64,000 nucleotides of DNA from Sphingomonas sp. Lineage in GTDB: Bacteria; Pseudomonadota; Alphaproteobacteria; Sphingomonadales; Sphingomonadaceae. The notes under the pieces were generated by a model, which was not told where the DNA came from, did no database searches, and saw only the letters and a list, made by a program, of their open reading frames with translations. Both the position numbers and the translations under genes were made by a program. Below, one piece after another: positions 8,307-15,894 of the stretch. The stretch lies in NCBI GenBank assembly GCA_019635535.1, contig JAHBZH010000001.1, positions 2,446,995 to 2,510,994 of the forward strand, in the 5' to 3' direction. Positions within the stretch are counted from its first letter, which is position 1. The number at the start of each line of letters is the position of its first letter.

Positions 8307-9070
8307 CGGGCCGGCTTGCGCCTCCGGCGGCGCGGCAGATTGTAGGCGAGCAGCCAGGCGCCCGACGCCGCCATCAGCACCGCCGCCCAGGTGAACAGGC
8401 GCAAGAGGTTGTTGTTGACGTTGTCGCGCGTGTCATAGTCCATGATGTGGAGCATCCAGAGGAAGTCGAACGCCCGCCACAGATCGTGGCGCCGGGTGAC
8501 CAGCTCGCCCGTCTCGGCCGACAGATAGAAGGTCGGCCGGTTCCAGCCGCCGAAATCGACCCGCCAGATCGGCCCGCGGCGGCCTCTGATCTCGCCGGGT
8601 ATCCGCTCGATCAGCCGGGCCGAGACGATCGGCTCCGAACCCGCATAGCGGCTGCGGGCGATGGCGCGGATCAACGCCTCGTCCGGGCGCGCCGCCGGCG
8701 CGCCCGTGCGGGCGTCGAACATTTGCGTGCCGCCGTCCGACATGACGACGAAGACCGGCCGTTCGCCGGGCCAGGCGAGGCGGACCGACGCACCGGGACG
8801 CGATCCGAGCAGGGCGACAGGATCGACGAGGCCGGCGGCGTCGAGGGAACGGATCGGTGCCTCGCGGACGAGATGGTCGCCGTGGATGATGTCGATATGC
8901 ACCGCGGTCATGTAGAGTCCGCTCAGCGCCCACAGGACGAGCTGCGCGCCGATCAGGAGGCCGAGCCATTTGTGAAGGCGCCGCGCGAGCAGCGGAATGC
9001 GGAAGGACAAGGACGCGGACCTTTTCGGAGGGGACGGCGCGGATACGCGGCGGCGCGCGCCAGCCCTCAT
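8303..9070 (-). CDS. PepSY-associated inner membrane protein (first of a pair)
   Basis: 255 aa from ATG 9070. Same layout as its downstream neighbour: RRLHKWLGLLIGAQLVLWALSG, a periplasmic PepSY part (GPIWRVDFGGWNRPTFYLS) and FLWMLHIMDYDTRDNVNNN before the last helix. It is clearly a paralogue of the 7,581-8,306 gene, so an old tandem duplication. It is transcribed away from copA; the 161 bp between them (9,071-9,231) must hold both promoters. A longer in-frame start at 9223 would add about 50 residues without a recognisable feature. Confidence 0.83.
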   Translation of the reverse strand: MRAGARRRVSAPSPPKRSASLSFRIPLLARRLHKWLGLLIGAQLVLWALSGLYMTAVHIDIIHGDHLVREAPIRSLDAAGLVDPVALLGSRPGASVRLAWPGERPVFVVMSDGGTQMFDARTGAPAARPDEALIRAIARSRYAGSEPIVSARLIERIPGEIRGRRGPIWRVDFGGWNRPTFYLSAETGELVTRRHDLWRAFDFLWMLHIMDYDTRDNVNNNLLRLFTWAAVLMAASGAWLLAYNLPRRRRRKPAR

Positions 9071-9231
9071 CGCATGCGCCGCGCGCTTCGCCAAGCACGG
9101 GCCGGCGCCGGCCTCGCACGCCCGGCTCCGCCCCTGCGATCCGGGATCGAGGGGGGATGGCCAGACCCGCGTATAGGGAGCAAGCCGCCGCGTCCGATGA
9201 CGCAGGACCTTCGAAGGAACCACGACCGAAA

Positions 9232-11067
9232 ATGAATGCCACGATCGACCGCCGGTCCCTGATCCGCGCCGGTGCGCTGGGCGCGGCCGGGCTCGGCCTG
9301 GCGCGCTTCTTCCCCGCCTGGGCGCGGAGCGGAAGCGCGGGGCTGGGCCCCGACATGCCGACGCTGGGCGGCGAGGAGATCGCGCTCACCATCGCCGAGC
9401 AGCCGTTCAGCGTGGGCGGCCATACCCGCCACGCAATCATGCTGAACGGGACCCTGCCGGCCCCGCTCATCCGCCTGCGCGAAGGTCAGAACGTCCGCAT
9501 CGCGGTGACCAACCGGCTGGCCGAGGACAGCAGCATCCACTGGCACGGCATCATCCTCCCCTTCCGGATGGACGGGGTTCCCGGGATCAGCTTTCCGGGC
9601 ATAAGGCCGGGCGAGACCTTCACCTACGAATTCCCGATCCGGCAGAGCGGGACCTACTGGTATCACAGCCATTCGGGGCTGCAGGAGCAGGAAGGCCATT
9701 ACGGCCCGCTGATCTTCGATCCGGCCGAGCCCGACCCCGTCGCCTACGACCGCGAGCATGTGGTGGTGCTGAGCGACTGGAGCCGGATGCATTCGCACCT
9801 CATCTTCCGACGGCTCAAGCAGGAAGGCGGCTTCTTCAACCGCAACCGCATGACCCTCGCCGGGCGTCTCAGCGGCGATCCGGAGCACCGGATGAGCCAG
9901 GCCGAGCGCATGATGTGGGCCGAGATGCGGATGGACCCGACCGACATCCTCGACGTCACCGGAGCGGTCTATACCTATCTGATCAACGGCCACGGGCCGG
10001 ATGAGAACTGGACCGGCCTGTTCCGGCCAGGCGAGCGCGTCCGCCTCAGGATCATCAACTCGGCCGCGCAGACCATCTTCAACTTCCGCATCCCCGGCCT
10101 TCGGATGACCGTGGTTGCTGCCGACGGCCAGAATGTCCGCCCGGTCGAGGTCGACGAGTTCCGAATCTCGGTCGCCGAGACCTACGACGTCATCGTCCAG
10201 CCGAGCGAGAGCCGCGCCTACACGCTCGTCTCCGAAGCGATCGACCGGTCGGGCATGGGCGTCGCCACCCTCGCGCCCCGACCCGGCATGCGCGGCGAGG
10301 TGCCGCCGCTTCGCGACCGCCCGCTGCTGACGATGCGCGACATGGGCATGGGCGACATGGCGCACGGCAATATGGAGATGGGGGGCGCCCCCTCTTCGGC
10401 GGCGGACCCGATGGCCGGTATGGATCATGGCGCGATGCAGGGAAGCGCCGCGCGGACCGGCGACGCGATGGCCGGAATGCAGCACGGCGCCCCCGAAGGC
10501 GAGGCGCGGCCGATGTACAGCCGGGCGAACCCGCCGCCCGGGGTCGAAGCCGGGGTGGGCGTCGACAATATCGCGGAGATGCCTGTCGACCGCACCGGGG
10601 AGCCCGGCCACGGCCTGGAGAATGTCGGCCACCGGGTTCTCACCTACCGCGACCTCGTGTCGCTCGCGCCCAACCCCGATCCGCGCCCGGCCACGCGCAC
10701 CGTCGAGGTCCATCTCACCGGCAACATGGAGCGGTTCATGTGGTCGTTCGACGGGGTCAAGTTCTCGGACAATCCCGAGCCGATCCGGTTCGCCCGCAAC
10801 GAGCGCGTGCGTCTGAGACTCATCAACGACAGCATGATGGCGCATCCGATCCACATCCACGGGCATTTCATGGAGCTCGTGAACGGCAATCCCGGCCACC
10901 ATCCGTTCAAGCACACGGTCGACGTGCTTCCGGGCGGAACGGTCGATCTCGATTTGACCGCCGACGCGCCCGGCGACTGGGCGTTCCATTGCCACCTGCT
11001 CTACCACATGCATGCGGGCATGATGCGCACCGTCACCGTCCGGCCGCTCGACGGAGAGCCGGCATGA
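9232..11067 (+). CDS. copA: Multicopper oxidase CopA (PcoA family), Tat-exported
   Basis: 611 aa from ATG 9232, placed so that a Tat signal (DRRSLIRAGALGAAGLG, twin Arg at 7-8) is N-terminal. Copper-binding motifs are all present: HWHG (about 103-106), YHSHSG (about 144), HPIHIHGHF near the end and HCHLLYHMHAGM at the C-terminus, covering type 1, 2 and 3 sites. A Met/His-rich stretch (about 365-425, MGMGDMAHGNMEM and MDHGAMQG) is typical for CopA/PcoA. It oxidises and sequesters Cu(I) in the periplasm. The stop overlaps the copB start (ATGA), so both are one operon. Confidence 0.95.
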   Translation: MNATIDRRSLIRAGALGAAGLGLARFFPAWARSGSAGLGPDMPTLGGEEIALTIAEQPFSVGGHTRHAIMLNGTLPAPLIRLREGQNVRIAVTNRLAEDSSIHWHGIILPFRMDGVPGISFPGIRPGETFTYEFPIRQSGTYWYHSHSGLQEQEGHYGPLIFDPAEPDPVAYDREHVVVLSDWSRMHSHLIFRRLKQEGGFFNRNRMTLAGRLSGDPEHRMSQAERMMWAEMRMDPTDILDVTGAVYTYLINGHGPDENWTGLFRPGERVRLRIINSAAQTIFNFRIPGLRMTVVAADGQNVRPVEVDEFRISVAETYDVIVQPSESRAYTLVSEAIDRSGMGVATLAPRPGMRGEVPPLRDRPLLTMRDMGMGDMAHGNMEMGGAPSSAADPMAGMDHGAMQGSAARTGDAMAGMQHGAPEGEARPMYSRANPPPGVEAGVGVDNIAEMPVDRTGEPGHGLENVGHRVLTYRDLVSLAPNPDPRPATRTVEVHLTGNMERFMWSFDGVKFSDNPEPIRFARNERVRLRLINDSMMAHPIHIHGHFMELVNGNPGHHPFKHTVDVLPGGTVDLDLTADAPGDWAFHCHLLYHMHAGMMRTVTVRPLDGEPA

Positions 11068-12320
11068 GGGCGCGATTCCTCTTCCTGCTGGCCGCCTGCG
11101 TGTCCGCTCCGGCGCTGGCCCAGCATCAGGGACATGGCGCCCGGCCGCCGGCTCCGCGCCCCGCTCCGCCGTCGCCCTGCCCGCCAGCCAATCCTCCGGC
11201 CGCAGGACATTCGGCGCATGCCAGCTCCCCGGCGCCGGAATCCTGCTCGGTGCAGGCTCCGGCTCCGACCCCCGCTCCCGACCCGCATGCCGGCCACGCG
11301 GCGACGCCGGCGACTCACCCCCCGGCGGACTCGGATCCGCACGCGGGCCATGCCATGTCCAGGCCGACCCCCGCGCCTCCTCCGGCCACGACCGACCCCC
11401 ATGCCGGGCACGTCATGCCGGCCCAGCCCCCAGCCCCCTCGCCGCCCGCGGCGGGGGCCGATCAGCACGCCGGCCATGCCATGCCGACCCAGACCGCCAC
11501 CCCCGCGCCTGCCGACCCCCATGCCGGCCACGCCATGGAGGAGCCCGCGGCGCCCCCGGTGGCCCCGCCGCCGCCCGAGGCCCTGAGCGGCCCGGTCCAC
11601 GCTGCCGACCTCGCTTACGATCCGGCCGACATGGCGCGCGCGCGCGCGGAGGAGCGCCGCGTCAACGGCGCCATCCCCCAGTCCCGGTTCCTGATCGACC
11701 GGCTCGAGGTGGCCATCGGCGAGGGGCGCGACGCCTATGCCTGGGACGACGTCCAGTTCTGGTATGGCGGCGACATCGACCGGCTATGGATCAAGTCGCA
11801 GGGCGAAGGCGAATTCGGCGGCGCGCTCGAGAGCGCGGAGGTGCAGGCCCTGTGGAGCCGCGCGATCAGCCCGTGGTTCGACGTCCAGGCGGGCGCGCGC
11901 TACGACTTCGCGCCCGACCCGCGCCGCGCCTATCTCGTTCTCGGCCTGCAGGGCCTCGCCCCCTATTGGTTCGAGCTCGACACCGCCTTGTTCGTCTCGA
12001 ACAAGGGCGACGTCAGCGCGCGGTTCGAGGCCGAATATGACCTCAGGATCACGCAGAGGCTGATCCTGCAGCCCCAGGTCGAGGCCGATTTCCAGCTCCA
12101 GGACGTGCCGGAGCTGCGGCTCGGCTCCGGGCTGTCGACCGCCGAGCTCGGGCTTCGCCTGCGCCACGAATTCTTCCCCGCCCGGGCGCCCGCCGTGCTC
12201 GCCCCCTATGTCGGGGTCAGCTACGAGCGCGCCTTCGGGGACACCGCCGCCTTCCGGCGCGCCGCCGGCGAGCGGGCCGGCGGCTGGCGCTTCTTGCTGG
12301 GAGTGAGGACATGGTTCTGA
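11064..12320 (+). CDS. copB: Copper resistance outer membrane protein CopB
   Basis: 418 aa from ATG 11064, overlapping copA by 4 bp. It starts with a signal peptide (FLFLLAACVSAPALA) and then has a Pro/His/Met-rich region with at least five DPHAGHA/HAGHAM-type repeats (about residues 70-160), likely copper-binding. The last 240 residues form the CopB beta-barrel (FLIDRLEVAIGEGRDAYAWD to the final VRTWF, ending in aromatic Phe as usual for barrels). It is the standard partner of CopA in proteobacterial copper resistance. Confidence 0.93.
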   Translation: MRARFLFLLAACVSAPALAQHQGHGARPPAPRPAPPSPCPPANPPAAGHSAHASSPAPESCSVQAPAPTPAPDPHAGHAATPATHPPADSDPHAGHAMSRPTPAPPPATTDPHAGHVMPAQPPAPSPPAAGADQHAGHAMPTQTATPAPADPHAGHAMEEPAAPPVAPPPPEALSGPVHAADLAYDPADMARARAEERRVNGAIPQSRFLIDRLEVAIGEGRDAYAWDDVQFWYGGDIDRLWIKSQGEGEFGGALESAEVQALWSRAISPWFDVQAGARYDFAPDPRRAYLVLGLQGLAPYWFELDTALFVSNKGDVSARFEAEYDLRITQRLILQPQVEADFQLQDVPELRLGSGLSTAELGLRLRHEFFPARAPAVLAPYVGVSYERAFGDTAAFRRAAGERAGGWRFLLGVRTWF

Positions 12321-12937
12321 TCTTGCGGCGGTTCCTGCTGTGGCTCGGCCTCGCCGCGACGCTCGCTTTGGCGGCGCCGATTGCCGCGCACACCGACCAC
12401 AACAAGCAGCAGGAAGCGAAGCAGCGCGCGGAGGACGGACATGCCGCGGCAACGGATGCGGGCGGCATGGCGATGGACGGCCACGGCATGGAGGCGGAGC
12501 CGCCGCACACCGGCTTCGGCGGGCGCCTGGTTTCCTGGCTCGGACGCATGCACCCGTTCGCGGTCCACTTCCCGATCGCGCTCATCCCGGCGAGCTGGCT
12601 GGCGCTGCTCATCGCGCGGCGGCGCGGCCATGCCGCCGACGTTCTGCGCGCATTGATCGTCCTCGCCGGGATTGCCGCTCTGACCGCGGCCCTGCTCGGC
12701 TGGTTCAACGCCGGCTTCGCGCTTACCGACCGCGATCCCATCCAGCTCTACCATCGCTGGCTCGGTACCGTGCTGGCGCTGCTGGTCGGCGGGATCGGAC
12801 TCTGGGCCTGGCGCCGGGCCGACGCGGTGGCGAGCCGGGCGATGACCTGGACGCTCGGCGCGACGACGCTGCTGCTGCTCGTCCAGGGCTGGCTCGGCGC
12901 CGCGCTCACCCACGGGCTCGATCATATGTATTTCTAG
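12311..12937 (+). CDS. DUF2231-like membrane protein of the cop operon
   Basis: 208 aa, overlapping the end of copB by 10 bp. A signal-like N-terminus (LLWLGLAATLALAAPIAA) is followed by a His/Met-rich loop (DGHAAATDAGGMAMDGHGME) and four membrane segments starting at HPFAVHFPIALIPASWL, the DUF2231 signature. Similar proteins occur next to copper genes. The His/Met loop suggests metal binding in the periplasm; the exact function is unknown. Confidence 0.82.
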   Translation: MVLILRRFLLWLGLAATLALAAPIAAHTDHNKQQEAKQRAEDGHAAATDAGGMAMDGHGMEAEPPHTGFGGRLVSWLGRMHPFAVHFPIALIPASWLALLIARRRGHAADVLRALIVLAGIAALTAALLGWFNAGFALTDRDPIQLYHRWLGTVLALLVGGIGLWAWRRADAVASRAMTWTLGATTLLLLVQGWLGAALTHGLDHMYF

Positions 12938-12981
12938 GCGTCGCGATCCGCGGCGCCTCCTTCAAAGACAGGAGCAGTAAG

Positions 12982-13326
12982 ATGAGACATCAAACGGCGA
13001 TCGCGGCCCTGGCCCTCTTGCCCGCTCTGGCCGCCTGCGGCGGGAATGCCGAGAACCCTTCCGCGGAGGAAATCAACCGGCTGGCGACCCCGGACGACGG
13101 CCGGGCCGAGACCGAAGCGGTTGCGCCGGCGCTCAACGACGCCGCGGCGGCGCCGCAAGATGCCGCTCAGGCGGCTCCCCCGGTCCGTGGCGAGCCTGCG
13201 GCGAAGCCGGCGGCGGCGTCCCGCGAGCGCCCCTCGCCGCCGCGCGAGCGGCCCGCGCCGAAGCAGCAGCCCGCACCGGCCGAGGATCCCCACGCCGGTC
13301 ACGACATGAACAACATGTCGCATTGA
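12982..13326 (+). CDS. Small proline/alanine-rich lipoprotein with HAGHDM tail
   Basis: 114 aa, with a ribosome site (AGGAG) before the ATG. The lipobox LAACGG (Cys about residue 19) marks it as a lipoprotein. The rest is disordered (Ala/Pro/Glu/Arg) and ends in DPHAGHDMNNMSH, the same His/Met motif as in CopB, so copper binding is likely. No family is recognised. It ends the cop operon and is followed by a hairpin. Confidence 0.72.
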   Translation: MRHQTAIAALALLPALAACGGNAENPSAEEINRLATPDDGRAETEAVAPALNDAAAAPQDAAQAAPPVRGEPAAKPAAASRERPSPPRERPAPKQQPAPAEDPHAGHDMNNMSH

Positions 13327-13330
13327 GTCA

Positions 13331-13355
13331 GGCGGCGGCCGCTCTCGCCGCCGCC
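13331..13355. terminator. Hairpin between convergent genes
   Basis: GGCGGCGG at 13,331-13,338 pairs with CCGCCGCC at 13,348-13,355 directly after the lipoprotein stop. No T-tract follows on the plus strand. It separates the cop operon from the convergent SnoaL-like gene and could stop transcription from either side. Confidence 0.5.
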
Positions 13356-13370
13356 CTCATGATCGGTCGT

Positions 13371-13862
13371 TCAATCGGCGGATCGCGGCGGCCGCGGGGC
13401 CCGCGACGAGCCGTGCATGCTCACCACCCGCCAACCCTCGGGCGTGCGCCTCAGGACGCTGGTGGTGACTCCGCGGCGCTCGATCGGCGCGCCCTCGTGG
13501 CGCTCGATCCGGTAATTGTAGGTCTCGGTGGCGAGCGCCACGCCGCCTTCGAAACGGACGTCGACATTGACGTCGGTGAATCTGAAGGCGGTGAAATGGC
13601 CGAGCTCGGGCCCGAGATGGCGGGCGAGATAGTTGCGGTAGCTTCCCTCGACGCCGCCATTCTCGAATATCTGCGAATCCTCGGCGAACAAAACCTCCGT
13701 GCCGGTGGCGTCGAGCCGCTCGATCGCGGCGCGGTAGCGGGCCAGCACCTCGCTGACGGCGCGGCTGTCATCGGTCTCGGGGCCGCCCTGAGCGGCGGCC
13801 GGCGCCGCGAGCGCAAGCGCGGCCGGCAGCATGACGAGCGCGATTGCTGATTTCATCCCCAT
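13371..13862 (-). CDS. Secreted SnoaL/DUF4440-like protein
   Basis: 163 aa from ATG 13862 (a second ATG six bases on is also possible). A signal peptide (AIALVMLPAALALAAPAAA) precedes a compact NTF2-like fold: VSEVLARYRAAIERLD, FAEDSQIFENGGVEG, FTDVNVDVRFEGGVALAT, and VLRRTPEGWRVVSMHGSSR at the end. Such proteins are found in alphaproteobacterial copper islands beside DUF411 genes. Ligand and function are unknown. Confidence 0.82.
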   Translation of the reverse strand: MGMKSAIALVMLPAALALAAPAAAQGGPETDDSRAVSEVLARYRAAIERLDATGTEVLFAEDSQIFENGGVEGSYRNYLARHLGPELGHFTAFRFTDVNVDVRFEGGVALATETYNYRIERHEGAPIERRGVTTSVLRRTPEGWRVVSMHGSSRAPRPPRSAD

Positions 13863-13909
13863 CTTGTTCCTCTCCTGACCTGAATGCGACGACCCCTGGC
13901 GCGGACGGC

Positions 13910-14404
13910 TCAAGCGGCCGCAACCTGATGATAGACCCGCCGCCTGCCGTTGCTGCCGAAGGCGACCACCTGATAGGCCTCGCGCCGCCCGTCCGGCACT
14001 TCCATGCCGGGCGACCCCGCCGGCATGCCCGGCACGGCCAGGCCGGCGACGCCCTCCGGACGCTCGCGCAGCAGCCGGCGAACCTGGTCGAAGGGGACAT
14101 GGCCCTCGATCACATATCCGTCGACCAGGGCCGTGTGGCAGGAGGCGAGGTCGGCGGGAACGCCGAGCCTCGCCTTGACCGCGGACAGGTCGGCTTCGTC
14201 GATCAGGGTCGCCGCGAAGCCGGCCCGGCGCGCCTGGCTCGCCCACGCGCCGCAGCAGCCGCACGCGGCGTCGCGGTGCACCGTCATCGCCGGGACCGGA
14301 CGCTCGGCGGAGCGGGCGCAGCCGCCCGCCGCGAGCGCGGCAAACGCGACCGCGCCGCGCAGGAACTGGCGGCGGGCAAGGGTCGGACCAGGATAATGGA
14401 TCAT
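13910..14404 (-). CDS. DUF411 protein, Tat-like signal
   Basis: 164 aa from ATG 14404. The N-terminus LARRQFLRGAVAFAALAAGG is a Tat-like or lipoprotein signal ending at GGCAR. The mature part contains the family motif DAACGCCGAW (a Cys-x-Cys-Cys cluster likely to bind metal), CHTALVDGYVIEGHVP and GLAVPGMPAGSPGME. DUF411 proteins accompany copper and silver resistance genes. A periplasmic metal-binding role is inferred. An ATG at 14437 in the same frame is an alternative start. Confidence 0.85.
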   Translation of the reverse strand: MIHYPGPTLARRQFLRGAVAFAALAAGGCARSAERPVPAMTVHRDAACGCCGAWASQARRAGFAATLIDEADLSAVKARLGVPADLASCHTALVDGYVIEGHVPFDQVRRLLRERPEGVAGLAVPGMPAGSPGMEVPDGRREAYQVVAFGSNGRRRVYHQVAAA

Positions 14405-14586
14405 ACGGGACTCGGCTCCTCGCCCGTATTTACGCATGGCGGCCCCGGTCCCCTCACCTCCCCGTCACGGTCCCGCTCTCCAGCCCCTTCGACTGGGAGC
14501 CCGCCCCTGCTATCGACCTTGCACGGCGGAGCGAGTGCCGCCCCGCCGACCTGCGTAACGGAGTTGAGGACGAAGGAGACGATGAG

Positions 14587-14874
14587 ATGCACGGCGATGC
14601 TGTGGATGATGCGCTCGACCGGCTCGCCCGGGCGCCGGCGCCGGTCGGCCTGTCGGGGATCGAAGCCGAGATAATCGAGCGTCTCGGAACCGAGCGACCG
14701 CTGCGCAGCCGGGACTCGCTGGGCCTGTCGGCCGTGGCGGCGCTGTTCGCGCTGACGATGGGCGTGCTGGGCGGCGCGGTGCCGCTCGGGTCGGACGAGG
14801 CGCAGGCGGCGCTCTCGCCGCTGACCGACGGGGCGAGGCTGGCCCCGTCGACGCTCCTGATGGGGCAAAGGTGA
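14587..14874 (+). CDS. cnrY: CnrY/NccY-type membrane anti-sigma factor
   Basis: 95 aa, the same length as CnrY as I recall it. A cytoplasmic N-terminus (DAVDDALDRLARAPAPVGLSG) is followed by one membrane helix (SLGLSAVAALFALTMGVLGG) and a short periplasmic tail. The stop overlaps the GTG of the next gene. Identity rests on length, topology and strict gene order with the sensor and the sigma factor; the sequence itself is poorly conserved in this family. Confidence 0.72.
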   Translation: MHGDAVDDALDRLARAPAPVGLSGIEAEIIERLGTERPLRSRDSLGLSAVAALFALTMGVLGGAVPLGSDEAQAALSPLTDGARLAPSTLLMGQR

Positions 14875-15311
14875 GCCCGGGCCCCCGGCGGACGCTCCAG
14901 GTCGGGCTTATCGCCTTCCTCGCCGCTCTGGCCGGAGTCCTCATCGGCCGCAGCATCTCCTCGCCCGAGCCCTCCGCCTCGAGCGCGCTGCACGACCTCC
15001 TGCACGAGGAGCTGGAGCTCGATGGCGCGCAGTTGCGGCGGATCGAGTCCCTGGAAACCCAATTCGCTGCCCGGCGCCGCGAGCTCGAGCTGGAGCTTCG
15101 GGCCGAAAATGCCCGCCTCGCCGCCGCGATCCAGCTCGAGCACGGCTACGGCCCCCGGGTCGCCGCCGAGGTGGAGCGGTCCCACGCAACGATGGGCGTG
15201 CTGCAGAACGAGACGCTCGCGCACATCTTCGCCATGCGCGCCGTGCTGCGGCCGGAGCAGGCGGCGGAGTTCGACCGGGTCGTGTTCCGCGCGCTCACCG
15301 ACACGCGGTGA
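14871..15311 (+). CDS. cnrX: CnrX-type periplasmic metal sensor
   Basis: 146 aa from a GTG start that overlaps the anti-sigma stop. One membrane anchor (VGLIAFLAALAGVLIG) is followed by a helical periplasmic domain. His41, His45, Glu62, His118 and Met122 line up, shifted by one, with the Ni/Co ligands known from CnrX of Cupriavidus (His42, His46, Glu63, His119, Met123). This supports sensing of Ni or Co, passed to the anti-sigma factor in the membrane. Confidence 0.85.
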   Translation: MSPGPRRTLQVGLIAFLAALAGVLIGRSISSPEPSASSALHDLLHEELELDGAQLRRIESLETQFAARRRELELELRAENARLAAAIQLEHGYGPRVAAEVERSHATMGVLQNETLAHIFAMRAVLRPEQAAEFDRVVFRALTDTR

Positions 15312-15312
15312 C

Positions 15313-15894
15313 ATGCGCGACGAGGACTGTACCGACGGGGAACTGGCCGCGCTCGTCCTGGCCGGACGCAAGGCCGCCTTCGCCGAGATCATGCGGAGGC
15401 ACAAGGAACCGCTCTACCGGCTGATCCTCGGCCACGTCGGCAGTCCCGACGACGCGCTCGACCTCGTCCAGGAGAGCTTCGTCGCCGCCTATCGGAATCT
15501 CGAAAGCTACGATCCCGAGCGGCCGCTGCGCGCCTGGCTCGCACGGATCGCGATCAACAAATGCCGCGACTGGGCGCGCCGCCGCAATGTGCGACGCTTC
15601 TTCAGCTTCGCGCGGCCGCTCGACGACGCGGCCGCCGTCGCCGATCCAGCGCCCCCGCCGGACGCCGCGGCCGCCGACCGCGAAGCTCTCGACGCGCTGT
15701 GGGCGGCGATCGCCGCCTTGCCGCGCTCGCTCAAGGAACCCCTCCTGCTCTGCGCGGTGGACGGGCTAAGCCAGGCGGAAGCCGCAACGGTGCTGCGGAT
15801 CAGCCCGAAGGCGGTCGAGACGCGGCTTTACCGGGCGCGCGCGAAGCTCGCCGCGCATCGGCCCGGCGCGTCGCGCTCCTCCGGGGACGATTGA
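15313..15894 (+). CDS. cnrH: ECF sigma factor, CnrH type
   Basis: 193 aa from ATG 15313. Region 2 is clear (AFAEIMRRHKEPLYRLILGH, DALDLVQESFVAAYRNL, ARIAINKCRDWARRR) and region 4 reads GLSQAEAATVLRISPKAVETRLYRARAKL. Third gene of the YXH unit, one base after the sensor stop. It should direct transcription of metal efflux genes when released. No cnrCBA operon follows in this window; cus or czc genes are possible targets. Its 3' end overlaps the convergent HAD-IIIC gene by 95 bp. Confidence 0.88.
   Translation: MRDEDCTDGELAALVLAGRKAAFAEIMRRHKEPLYRLILGHVGSPDDALDLVQESFVAAYRNLESYDPERPLRAWLARIAINKCRDWARRRNVRRFFSFARPLDDAAAVADPAPPPDAAAADREALDALWAAIAALPRSLKEPLLLCAVDGLSQAEAATVLRISPKAVETRLYRARAKLAAHRPGASRSSGDD

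Noticed and set aside
11270..11560. Regularly repeated DNA in copB that could look like a CRISPR or satellite array
   Set aside because: The repeats keep reading frame and encode HAGHA-type copper motifs; spacers are not unique 30-mers.
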